Shown here one piece after another: positions 17,298 through 25,080 of a stretch of 64,000 bases of DNA. The notes under the pieces were generated by a model. The model made no database searches. It saw only the letters and a program-made list of their open reading frames with translations, and had not been told where the DNA came from. Positions within the stretch are counted from its first letter, which is position 1. Every line of letters starts with the position of its first letter. This stretch comes from Tidjanibacter sp. (GTDB lineage Bacteria; Bacteroidota; Bacteroidia; Bacteroidales; Rikenellaceae): NCBI GenBank assembly GCA_017390585.1, contig JAFPBB010000015.1, forward strand, positions 42,250 to 106,249, in the 5' to 3' direction. The translations under genes were made by a program, and so were the position numbers.

Positions 17298-18062
17298 ATG
17301 ATGCGAGTGAATCTGAGGTGCGGAGTTGTGTGGAGGCTTTTTGCGGTGCTGTTGCCCCTTGTGGCGGTTTGCACCGATGCGGCGGCCCAACCTCTCCGTG
17401 TGCCCGATAATGAGGATATTCTCGCTCGCACTATCGACGTCGAGTCGCCCTATTTTCTCGATAGGCTCCTGGCCAAATATTTCTCTGCCGAGGAGTCGCT
17501 CTCCGAGGAGGAGTACTACTATCTCTACTACGGATATGCCTACAGTGAACTCTACCGTCCGCTCGAACCCATTGCTGCGGAGGATAGGGTGCTTGCTGTG
17601 GTGGAGGAGATTATGACGGAGCCCACGGAGGAGCGAATGAGGCGTTTGATCGATAGTGCAATGGAGGTTATGGAGCGCGATCCGTTCAGTCCCAAGAATC
17701 TCAACTTTCTTGCCTTTACCTATGGCTCCCTCGGCGATAGTCTCAATCAGCGACACTGCTTTGAGCGCCTCGAGGGGGTGCTGAAAACCATTGGCAACTC
17801 CGGTACGGGTAGGAAGGAGAAGAGCCCGATGCACGTGTTGATGTTCTCCCACGCCTCGGACTACCTCTATGCCAGGGGCTTGGAGATCAAGAGCCGAGAG
17901 GTGGTGTCGCGCACCACGGAGTTTATCTACCTTCCGGTCAAGGAGGCCGATGGCAACCTCGGATACTACTTCGATTTCTCGAGGGTCTATATGGTCCGCT
18001 CGGACTATGAGCCTCCCCGTGAGGAGCGTGGTTGGACTATCAATAATTTGCCACTCAAATAG
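17298..18062 (+). CDS. DUF4919-family secreted protein
   Basis: 254 residues. Begins with a Sec signal peptide (hydrophobic stretch to about residue 30, cleavage near ADAAAQP). The mature part matches by eye the DUF4919 family of Bacteroidota: EEYYYLYYGYAYSE, a mid-helix bundle and a C-terminal FDFSRVYMV/GWTINNLPLK. Function unknown; probably periplasmic. A GGGAGG Shine-Dalgarno-like element at 17289-17294 precedes tandem ATG codons at 17298 and 17301. Part of a run with dapA and the protease gene. Confidence 0.75.
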   Translation: MMRVNLRCGVVWRLFAVLLPLVAVCTDAAAQPLRVPDNEDILARTIDVESPYFLDRLLAKYFSAEESLSEEEYYYLYYGYAYSELYRPLEPIAAEDRVLAVVEEIMTEPTEERMRRLIDSAMEVMERDPFSPKNLNFLAFTYGSLGDSLNQRHCFERLEGVLKTIGNSGTGRKEKSPMHVLMFSHASDYLYARGLEIKSREVVSRTTEFIYLPVKEADGNLGYYFDFSRVYMVRSDYEPPREERGWTINNLPLK

Positions 18063-18091
18063 TTGGCGAGCAAGGACGATTGTTTTTGGAT

Positions 18092-19465
18092 ATGAAAAGA
18101 AATATATATGTTAAATTGTTGCTGGCCATCTTTGCAATGGTTACTCTTGTGGGTTGTGGACCCGATGTGGAGAAGCCGGAGAATGTGGTGCAGCTCCCCG
18201 ATAATCAGGTGGAGCATACCCTGATTATGTATCTCAATGCCGACAATAACCTCTCGTCGAGTATCTACCGCAATGCGGAGGATGCGGAGCAGGGTATGAT
18301 TGGAGCGATGCCTTCGACCCGCCTGATTGTCTATCTCGACACGGCCAAGGATACACGACTCTATGAGGTCTACTACCTCTCCTATGGCGCCAACAACCAC
18401 GTTCGCTACTGCAAGGAGCTCAAGAGCTACCCCAATCAAATTTCCACCACTCCGGAGGTGATGAAGAGCGTGCTGGAAGATATCAAGGAGCTGGCTCCGA
18501 GTTTGAGCTACGGACTTGTGATGGCGGGCCACGGCTCGGGATGGTTCCCCAAGCCAAGTGCGGGCGTGAAGTACAACGACCAGAAGGTGGCACCCATCGA
18601 CGGAGTTGGTAAGGAGTATGATTTCCTGCCCTATATGCAGATGGGTCAGACTCGCTATTTGGGCTACGACACTGTCTATAATGAGGATGGCTCCGGCACT
18701 ATCGACAATGAGAAGAGCTTTGCGAACGCTGCAGAGATTGTCGAGGGCCTCTCGCCCATCCACTTCGACTACATCATCTTCGACGCTTGCTTTATGTCCT
18801 CCGTGGAGTTCCTCTATGAGGTGCGTAGTGCTGCGGACTACATTGTGGCCTCGCCTGTGGAGATTATGGCTTGTGGCTTGGCCTACAAGGAGATTGTGAG
18901 CAACCTTATGAGCCGCGACCACAATGTGGCCTCCATAGGCGACGTGGTCTATGATGTCTATATGAGGGACGATAATTTCTCGAGAGTCAAGTCGTTGGCA
19001 CTTGCCACTATTGATTGCTCCAAACTCGATGCACTTGCCGATGCGGTGCGCGATGTTGTGGCCTCCACGGGCATTGAGAATTGCGTGGAGATGGTGGAGA
19101 GCCTCCTGCAACCGCTGGTGTTGGATGGGCGCACTACGGCCAATTGGGAGAATGTGCAGCCTCTGGATAGGATGATGCCTGCAGCTTTCAACGACCTTGA
19201 GGATTTTGTGCAGTGCTTGACAGACGACGATGAGTTGCTCAATAGGTTCTATGCTGCCCTCGATGCGGCGGTGGTGGCCAATGTACACACGGCCAACATC
19301 TTTTCGGTGGGTCAGTACTACGACTACGACTTTCTGGAGTACCTCGTGGATGGGAAGTTTGACATCTGTGGTGTGAGCACCTACATTCCTCGCCGCAAGT
19401 CGCCCAAGACGCTGGAGTGCTATTTGCAGACATCTTGGGCCAAGAAGGTCTATGGATTGGAGTAG
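18092..19465 (+). CDS. Clostripain-family (C11) cysteine peptidase lipoprotein
   Basis: 457 residues from ATG 18092, giving a lipoprotein signal with lipobox LVGC (C22). The caspase-like C11 core shows the catalytic histidine in AGHGSGW (H147) and the cysteine in FDACFMSS (C233), both preceded by hydrophobic strands (YGLVMAGHG, DYIIFDAC). Probably a surface or periplasmic protease with Arg/Lys preference as in clostripain; specificity is not shown by sequence. Follows the DUF4919 gene by 29 bases and ends in a terminator. Confidence 0.9.
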   Translation: MKRNIYVKLLLAIFAMVTLVGCGPDVEKPENVVQLPDNQVEHTLIMYLNADNNLSSSIYRNAEDAEQGMIGAMPSTRLIVYLDTAKDTRLYEVYYLSYGANNHVRYCKELKSYPNQISTTPEVMKSVLEDIKELAPSLSYGLVMAGHGSGWFPKPSAGVKYNDQKVAPIDGVGKEYDFLPYMQMGQTRYLGYDTVYNEDGSGTIDNEKSFANAAEIVEGLSPIHFDYIIFDACFMSSVEFLYEVRSAADYIVASPVEIMACGLAYKEIVSNLMSRDHNVASIGDVVYDVYMRDDNFSRVKSLALATIDCSKLDALADAVRDVVASTGIENCVEMVESLLQPLVLDGRTTANWENVQPLDRMMPAAFNDLEDFVQCLTDDDELLNRFYAALDAAVVANVHTANIFSVGQYYDYDFLEYLVDGKFDICGVSTYIPRRKSPKTLECYLQTSWAKKVYGLE

Positions 19466-19488
19466 CCGCTACGAAATATGAATGTGTG

Positions 19489-19513
19489 AAATGCCCCCAA
19501 TGGAGGGGCATTT
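19489..19513 (+). terminator. Intrinsic terminator after the C11 peptidase gene
   Basis: AAATGCCCC and GGGGCATTT arms with a 7-base loop, followed by TCTTTT. Confidence 0.85.
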
Positions 19514-19604
19514 TCTTTTGTGCTCGGTGGTGTCGGCTGGTGGGTTGTGGTTGTATACCTATTTATTTATTGTTGGAAATTGTGGAATGTGACTATTTTT
19601 TTCG

Positions 19605-19612
19605 TATATTTG
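19605..19612 (+). promoter_or_regulatory. -7 box (TATATTTG) for the porin-CYTH-SLC13 cluster
   Basis: Matches TAnnTTTG, about 125 bases before the porin ATG, giving a leader of roughly 120 bases. It is the only good promoter I find before the cluster ending at 26544. Confidence 0.6.
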
Positions 19613-19737
19613 CGTGTTTGGAATGATTCACCACCTATTTTAACCCATATTGAGCACGCTTTGAAGCCTGCTTGCGATTGCGTAAAATCGGAAATATCAA
19701 TCATATAACTAATTTCAAACCTAAAACAAACACACTT

Positions 19738-21174
19738 ATGAAAAAACTTTTACTCGTTGCTGCTGTGGCACTCGCATCCATTGTGGGCGCACAGGCACAG
19801 ACCGCTGAGGTGAATCAGTATGGTCAGAAGGTTACCTCTATTCCAATCCAGCCCACCGTGCAGGATGGTATTTTGGTGTTCCAGAACAAAGAGGCCGGCT
19901 ACAAGATGTGGTTCGACGTTCGCGTTCAGGGTGACGCTGCCGTTTACTTCGGCTACGACAAGAATCTCACTCAGATTGGTAACGGTATGAGCTTCCGCCG
20001 TACCCGTTTTGCCGTGAAGACTCAGATCGACGAGAACTGGTACGCAGAGTTGGATACCGACTGGTCGAGCGGTATTGTAGAGCTCAAAGACGCTATTCTT
20101 CAGTACGACGGTATTGAGAACTTGCAGATTAAGATGGGTAACTTCAAGGAGAACTTCTCGATTCAGCGCAACTCCACCAGCCGCTACCTCCTCTTTATGG
20201 AGCGTGCTATGGTTACCTACTTGGCTCCTTCGCGCCATATGGGTGTGAACTTCCGCTACAACACTCCCGCTCTGTGGGCTTCGTTCGGCGTATTTGGTCC
20301 CGAGATTAAGGGTGCCGAGGAGCAGACCTTTATGGAGGATGGCAACAAAGACTACGGTCTGGATGCTGGTCTTTCCTACACCGGTAAACTTGTTTGGAGG
20401 CCTTTGCACAAGAAGACCAACCAGTCGCTCCACATTGGTGCCGCATTCTCCTATCGTGAGCCTAAGGTGAGCTCTACTGATGGTTACAACGCTATCCGTT
20501 ATAGCACTCGTAACTCCACCAGCATCAACCGCAAGAAATTCCTCGACACCGACGCTATCAAAGGTCTCGACCACGAGTTCCTCTGGACCGTTGAGCTCGC
20601 AGGTCACTACAATTCGTTGCGCTATGAGGCTGCCTACATCTCGCGTCAGGCATATCTCGATCCCGAGAAGAATCCCCAGATGAAAGCGGCTTTGGCAAAT
20701 AATGAGGAGTGGTTCCTCCGTCCCGCAAGTGGTTGGTATGTTCAGGCTGGTTATATGCTCTTTGGTGGCCGTCAGAACTACGATGCAGGTGGTGCTAAAT
20801 ACACCCGTTGCACTCGCGGTAAAGATTGGGGCGATCTGGAGTTGGCTGTTCGCGTAGACCAGCTCGACCTGAACCTCAATAAGTATTTTATGGGTGGTTC
20901 GGCTATGCAGTATGCACTCGGTCTGAACTACTATCCCACCGAGAACGTGAAGTTTATGATCAACTACCAGTTTGCTGACAACGACGTATTTGCCAACGGT
21001 AAGGGTGAGCAGGATGGTACCGATGCTACCGCCAAGAAGCCTTATAGCACCGGTTACAATGCCGACAATAGCATCTGCAAATATCCCTTCGCAATCAGCA
21101 AGGGTAAGGATGGCGCACACGGTAAAGGTATCGACTTCCATATGATTTCGTGCCGCTTCCAGGTTGCATTCTAA
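19738..21174 (+). CDS. OprO/OprP-type phosphate-selective porin
   Basis: 478 residues from ATG 19738 (the longer frame upstream is noncoding leader). Signal peptide MKKLLLVAAVALASIVGAQA. The mature protein is a beta-barrel with the family segment FRRTRFAVKTQIDENWYAELDTDWSSG and ERAMVTYLAPSRHMGVNF, and a C-terminal beta-signal ending FQVAF. Family members pass phosphate or polyphosphate; anion selectivity here is inference. Codon use is strongly biased, suggesting high expression. First gene of a cluster with a lipoprotein, two CYTH-type proteins and an SLC13 permease. A second porin of this family ends the glp operon. Confidence 0.88.
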   Translation: MKKLLLVAAVALASIVGAQAQTAEVNQYGQKVTSIPIQPTVQDGILVFQNKEAGYKMWFDVRVQGDAAVYFGYDKNLTQIGNGMSFRRTRFAVKTQIDENWYAELDTDWSSGIVELKDAILQYDGIENLQIKMGNFKENFSIQRNSTSRYLLFMERAMVTYLAPSRHMGVNFRYNTPALWASFGVFGPEIKGAEEQTFMEDGNKDYGLDAGLSYTGKLVWRPLHKKTNQSLHIGAAFSYREPKVSSTDGYNAIRYSTRNSTSINRKKFLDTDAIKGLDHEFLWTVELAGHYNSLRYEAAYISRQAYLDPEKNPQMKAALANNEEWFLRPASGWYVQAGYMLFGGRQNYDAGGAKYTRCTRGKDWGDLELAVRVDQLDLNLNKYFMGGSAMQYALGLNYYPTENVKFMINYQFADNDVFANGKGEQDGTDATAKKPYSTGYNADNSICKYPFAISKGKDGAHGKGIDFHMISCRFQVAF

Positions 21175-21227
21175 TCAGACAACAATAATTTTTCTACTAT
21201 TTAATAACTTAAACAAACAAAACAATT

Positions 21228-21848
21228 ATGAAAAAACTTTTTGTAGTATTGGCAAGCGTTGCAATGGTAGCTTGCAACAACAACGACATTCAGGGCGAGG
21301 ATGGCCCCAACAACAACGGTGGCGACAACAGCGTTAGCGGCGTAGTTCTCAACGAGCTTTCGGGTGCCGACAAGTTCATCGAGCTCTACAACACCACCGA
21401 CGAGGCTATCAACCTCGATGGTCTCTACCTCGTGAAATACGACAGCTCGAAAGAGGGTGGCAAGAGCACCACTTGGACCGGCAAGGGTAGCATTATGATT
21501 CAGCCCAAAGGCTTCGTAGTACTCGAGAGCTCCGACCTCGCAGACCCCGCAGAGGATGGCGATGAGAACTATGCATATGAGAGTGAGTACCACATCTTCA
21601 AAGGTGGTCTCTCGGGCAAGAAGAACGTGTTCATCGAGCTCTACAACGCCAAAGATGAGAAACTCAGCGAGTTCAAACGTGGCGACGAGGGTGCAGGTTG
21701 GAACCAGGTTGGCGGCTTCAACAACGACAAGAAGCACACCTTCTCGCGTGTACCCGATGGTACCGGTGAGTTCGTTTACGCAGATCCTACCAAGGGCGCA
21801 GCTAACGGCGCAAAGGTTGCTGACATCGAGCAGACCCCCGAGATGTAA
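21228..21848 (+). CDS. Lamin-tail-domain (LTD) lipoprotein
   Basis: 206 residues; lipoprotein signal with lipobox MVAC (C16) and an Asn/Gly/Asp-rich spacer. The rest is one LTD beta-sandwich, recognised by VVLNELSGADKFIELYN followed by EAINLDGLYLV. In bacteria LTD domains are found on secreted nucleases and surface proteins; alone it may be an adhesive or partner-binding module. Fifty-three bases after the porin gene, and probably a surface partner of it (inference). Confidence 0.85.
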   Translation: MKKLFVVLASVAMVACNNNDIQGEDGPNNNGGDNSVSGVVLNELSGADKFIELYNTTDEAINLDGLYLVKYDSSKEGGKSTTWTGKGSIMIQPKGFVVLESSDLADPAEDGDENYAYESEYHIFKGGLSGKKNVFIELYNAKDEKLSEFKRGDEGAGWNQVGGFNNDKKHTFSRVPDGTGEFVYADPTKGAANGAKVADIEQTPEM

Positions 21849-21883
21849 TTTTGGGACGATATTTGTAATGTAATTAATTTGGC

Positions 21884-21915
21884 GAGCCCCACTCCATATC
21901 GATGGGGTGGGGCTC
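21884..21915 (+). other. Long hairpin between LTD lipoprotein and CYTH-like gene
   Basis: 14-pair stem GAGCCCCACTCCAT / ATGGGGTGGGGCTC with an ATCG loop and no T-run. May protect the porin-lipoprotein mRNA 3' end or lower expression of the genes beyond. Confidence 0.6.
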
Positions 21916-21949
21916 CGCAAAAGTCTAACACTCAAATAATAATTTGAAT

Positions 21950-22594
21950 ATGTCGAAAGAGAAAATGGAGATTGGCGCAATCTCGAAACCCCGTTTTGAG
22001 TTCCGCTCCTTCGGTCAGAACTTCGAGGAGGCACACGCTCGTATGGCTCGCCTCTCGGTTCCCGTGCCCGAGAAAGTATGGCGCCGCACCAGCGATGAGA
22101 TCTACATCATCAGCCGCGCAAACGATATCAACAACACCAAAATCCGCGACGGCAAGATGGATATCAAAACCTATGTTCAGACCGTAGATGGCCTCGAGCA
22201 GTGGAATCCCCTGATGAAGGGCGAGTTCCCCATCTCGCGTGAGGTGCTCGAGAATGAGGTGTTCCCCGCATTTATGGTGGAGATGCCCGCTCTGGACAAA
22301 GATACCTACACCTTCGAGGAGTTCCTCGCAATGGTTGAGGCCAACCGTGACCTCGCCGCTGTGAGGGTACACAAAGAGAGGTTTGGCTATATGGTCAACG
22401 ACACCATCTGCGAGGTGGGTAATGTGCTCATCAACGGCGCAAAGGTTGTGACCATCAACTCCGAGTCCACCGAGATTGAGGATATCAAGAAGACCATCGC
22501 CGACTGCAAATTGGAGGGTGTGGAGAACATCAACTACCTCCAGGCTATCAAACGCGTGATCGGTATGACCAACAAACCCCTTGCTAACGAGTAA
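21950..22594 (+). CDS. Divergent CYTH/TTM-like protein
   Basis: 214 residues, cytoplasmic (no signal). I do not recognise it with certainty, but the stretch DEIYIISRANDINNTKIRDG-KMDIKTY looks like CYTH tunnel strands with alternating basic residues, although the canonical N-terminal ExExK is absent and replaced by RFEFRSF. It lies 14 bases before a classical CYTH gene, supporting a paired role. Alternatives: a non-catalytic partner of the next protein or a separate phosphate-binding family. Start chosen at ATG 21950; a TTG six bases earlier is less likely. Confidence 0.55.
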   Translation: MSKEKMEIGAISKPRFEFRSFGQNFEEAHARMARLSVPVPEKVWRRTSDEIYIISRANDINNTKIRDGKMDIKTYVQTVDGLEQWNPLMKGEFPISREVLENEVFPAFMVEMPALDKDTYTFEEFLAMVEANRDLAAVRVHKERFGYMVNDTICEVGNVLINGAKVVTINSESTEIEDIKKTIADCKLEGVENINYLQAIKRVIGMTNKPLANE

Positions 22595-22608
22595 TACTTC
22601 TGAGAATT

Positions 22609-23076
22609 ATGGCACAGGAAATTGAGAGGAAATTTTTGGTTGCAGGCGAGTTCAAGTCGCTGGCCAAGAAGGCAACCCGCATCACCCAGGGCTACCTTTC
22701 GTCGGTACCCGAGCGCACCGTGCGCGTGAGGATCAAAGGCGAGAAAGGCTTCATTACTATCAAAGGTATCGGCTCGGCAAGTGGCGCAAGCCGCTACGAG
22801 TGGGAGAAAGAGATTCCCACCGCAGAGGTTGAGGAGCTGCTGAAGATTTGCGAGCCCGGCGTTATCGACAAAACCCGCTACCTCGTGGAGGCTGGCGAGC
22901 ACACCTATGAGGTGGATGAGTTCTACGGCGACAACGAGGGCTTGGTAGTTGCAGAGGTGGAGCTTGCATCGGAGGATGAGAACTTCGTCAAACCCGAGTG
23001 GTTGGGCGAGGAGGTCACCGGCGACGTGAAGTACTACAACTCTATGCTGATGAAAAACCCCTACAAGAATTGGTAG
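22609..23076 (+). CDS. CYTH-domain triphosphate tunnel metalloenzyme (inorganic triphosphatase type)
   Basis: 155 residues, the size of single-domain bacterial CYTH proteins. Shows the full motif set: ExExK as EIERKF (E4, E6, K8), then TVRVRI, FITIKG, YEWEKEIP, KTRY, EVDEFYG and LVVAEVELASE, the strands that line the phosphate tunnel and bind Mg. Characterised relatives hydrolyse inorganic tripolyphosphate or act as CyaB-type cyclases; triphosphatase is the likeliest. Co-directional with a divergent CYTH-like gene upstream and an SLC13 permease downstream. Confidence 0.88.
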   Translation: MAQEIERKFLVAGEFKSLAKKATRITQGYLSSVPERTVRVRIKGEKGFITIKGIGSASGASRYEWEKEIPTAEVEELLKICEPGVIDKTRYLVEAGEHTYEVDEFYGDNEGLVVAEVELASEDENFVKPEWLGEEVTGDVKYYNSMLMKNPYKNW

Positions 23077-23105
23077 GATTCCGTAATTTTTCACTCTGAC
23101 ACACA

Positions 23106-23131
23106 CTCTCGGGGCTTGTGTGCCCCGAGAG
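23106..23131 (+). other. Hairpin in the CYTH-SLC13 intergenic region
   Basis: CTCTCGGGGC and GCCCCGAGAG pair perfectly around a 6-base loop. No T-run. No other feature or TAnnTTTG box is seen in 23077-23259, so read-through into the permease gene is plausible. Confidence 0.6.
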
Positions 23132-23259
23132 GTGTCAAAGTGGGGGAGGGCGCCCATTAGAATTTGCCCACCATTGGTAGCCCGAGACTCCGCCCACCTA
23201 TGGCGCGACTCACCGAGGCCGCCCACCAAAACCGAAATTAATCTTAACACTATATTGCT

Positions 23260-25062
23260 ATGGCTGAAACTACTAATGTGAATCCCGAAGAGCAGAGGTT
23301 CGACCCGCTGGATATGAACAACTACAAGGTCGAGAAACTGCCGAAGATGAAGAAAAGCGGCTTTGAGAAGTGGATGGCCCGCCTGGGTGGTCCCCTTGCC
23401 GCTGTGGTCTTTGTTTTGCTTTATTGGGTTGTAGACATCCCATTTATCGACAACTTGGATCCCTTGGCACTCGACAAGAAGGCAAAAGCTCGCTACGAAA
23501 CACTCTGCCCCGAGGCTCCTGCTGTTGTTGCGATTAATAAGGAGGTGAAGGCTGCCGAGGCGGATATTATCGAGAATGTCCAGGAGGTAGTTGCAGCCAA
23601 CTCCGTGGAGGCTTTCAGTATGCCCGACGCTACAAGAATGGTGGATGCGCAGGATGAAGCAAAGGTCATTAGGAACGATAATCCAAGAGATAACTCGCCA
23701 TTTATCCGCATTTGCTATGCAATGTTGGCAATCTTCTGCGCCTCGATGATTCTGTGGGTTACCGAGGCTGTGCCAAGCTATATGACCTCGCTGCTCGTAA
23801 TCCTTGCCATTGTGCTGACGGGTGTGACCACACAGAAAGAGGCGTTCGCACAACTCGGCCACCCTGTGATGTGGCTCAATATTTTGTCGTTTGTGTTGGC
23901 GAGTATGCTGGTCAAGACTCGTGTTGCCAAGCGCTTGGCTTTGTGGTTTGTGCTGAAGTTTGGTAAGAATGCAACGGGCATTTTCATCAGCTTCATCATC
24001 ATCAATGTCATTCTTTCGCTCTTCATCTCGGCTACTACCGTGAAGGCCACCATTCTGTTGCCTATCTTTATGGTTGTGGCAGCCATCTATGGTGCAAGCA
24101 ATGGCGACCGCAATAACTTCGGTAGGAATATCGTATTGCAGAACCTCTTCCAGGTAAACATCGGTGCAAGTGCCTTTATGACGGGCTCGGGTGCCAACCT
24201 GCTGGCCGTATCGCTTATTTTGGGTGCTGGCGGTAGTATGGTTTGGAAGGATTGGTTTGTAGTGGGTTTCCCCTTGGCGATGATCCTGCTCATCTTGGGA
24301 TGGTTGGTCGGCACCAAACTTGTCTTCCCTATGAATAAGAGCGAGCAGCAGCCTCAGATTCAGGGTGGTATGGAGACCTTGCGCAAGGAGTATGATGCAA
24401 TGGGCAAGATGACTTTTGAGGAGTATAAGGCCATCGGCATCTTCCTCTTGGTGCTCTTCTTGTGGGTTACCGGCGGTGATGAGGGCAAGGGCCTCCACTC
24501 CATCGACGCGACCACTGTGGCTTTCATCGGTGCTGTGTTGGCACTTATGCCCGGTGTGGGTGTGGTGAAGTGGAACGACGTGGATATTCCTTGGCACCTG
24601 ATGCTCTTCTCGGCCGGTGCATATACCCTCGGCTCAGGACTCAATGCTACCGACCTGCCTGCTTTGGCTGTAAATGCAGGTTTCGATGCTCTGGGAATAT
24701 CGCAGAATACCCCCTTCATCGTACTTTATGTGATACTTACGGGCTTGATGCTCTTCAGTGGTCTTGTTTTCCAGTCGAAGACTATGCGTGCGCTCATCTT
24801 CATCCCCATCGCTATTGGTGTGGCACAGCGTTTCGGCTACCCCGTTATGAGCTTTGCATTCCCTATGGCCCTGCTTATCGAGCACGTATATGTGCTGCCC
24901 TTCAATAGCAAGCCCGCGGCTCTGCTCTACACAACCAACCACTATAGCTGGAGCGATACCTTCAAGTTTGGTATCATTATGATGCTGATTGCTTGGGTGA
25001 TGATTCTGCTCTGGGGCGAGACCGTGCTGCAGTGGGCTGGCTATACCCCTGGTTTGTTCTAA
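23260..25062 (+). CDS. SLC13/DASS-family anion:sodium symporter-type permease
   Basis: 600 residues, longer than the usual 450-500. After a short cytoplasmic N-terminus a first helix (about 45-63, VVFVLLYWVVDI) is followed by an unusual soluble stretch of about 80 residues (64-145) before the DASS body begins with FCASMILWVTEAVPSYMTSLLVILA. Two internally similar halves follow, with MTGSGANLLAV as the substrate-site loop and another around LMLFSAGAYTLGSGLN. Substrates in this family are dicarboxylates, sulfate or phosphate. Given its CYTH and phosphate-porin neighbours, phosphate is a reasonable guess (inference). Confidence 0.85.
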   Translation: MAETTNVNPEEQRFDPLDMNNYKVEKLPKMKKSGFEKWMARLGGPLAAVVFVLLYWVVDIPFIDNLDPLALDKKAKARYETLCPEAPAVVAINKEVKAAEADIIENVQEVVAANSVEAFSMPDATRMVDAQDEAKVIRNDNPRDNSPFIRICYAMLAIFCASMILWVTEAVPSYMTSLLVILAIVLTGVTTQKEAFAQLGHPVMWLNILSFVLASMLVKTRVAKRLALWFVLKFGKNATGIFISFIIINVILSLFISATTVKATILLPIFMVVAAIYGASNGDRNNFGRNIVLQNLFQVNIGASAFMTGSGANLLAVSLILGAGGSMVWKDWFVVGFPLAMILLILGWLVGTKLVFPMNKSEQQPQIQGGMETLRKEYDAMGKMTFEEYKAIGIFLLVLFLWVTGGDEGKGLHSIDATTVAFIGAVLALMPGVGVVKWNDVDIPWHLMLFSAGAYTLGSGLNATDLPALAVNAGFDALGISQNTPFIVLYVILTGLMLFSGLVFQSKTMRALIFIPIAIGVAQRFGYPVMSFAFPMALLIEHVYVLPFNSKPAALLYTTNHYSWSDTFKFGIIMMLIAWVMILLWGETVLQWAGYTPGLF

Positions 25063-25080
25063 TGTAAATGCCGTTGTGGG

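Noticed and set aside
22534-24597. Very long minus-strand open frame opposite the CYTH and SLC13 genes (also 6572-8464 minus, 11263-13275 plus, 34685-36637 plus)
   Set aside because: These mirror the codon bias of strongly supported genes on the other strand, have His/Arg- or Val/Gly-rich composition, and lack signal peptides, motifs or promoters.
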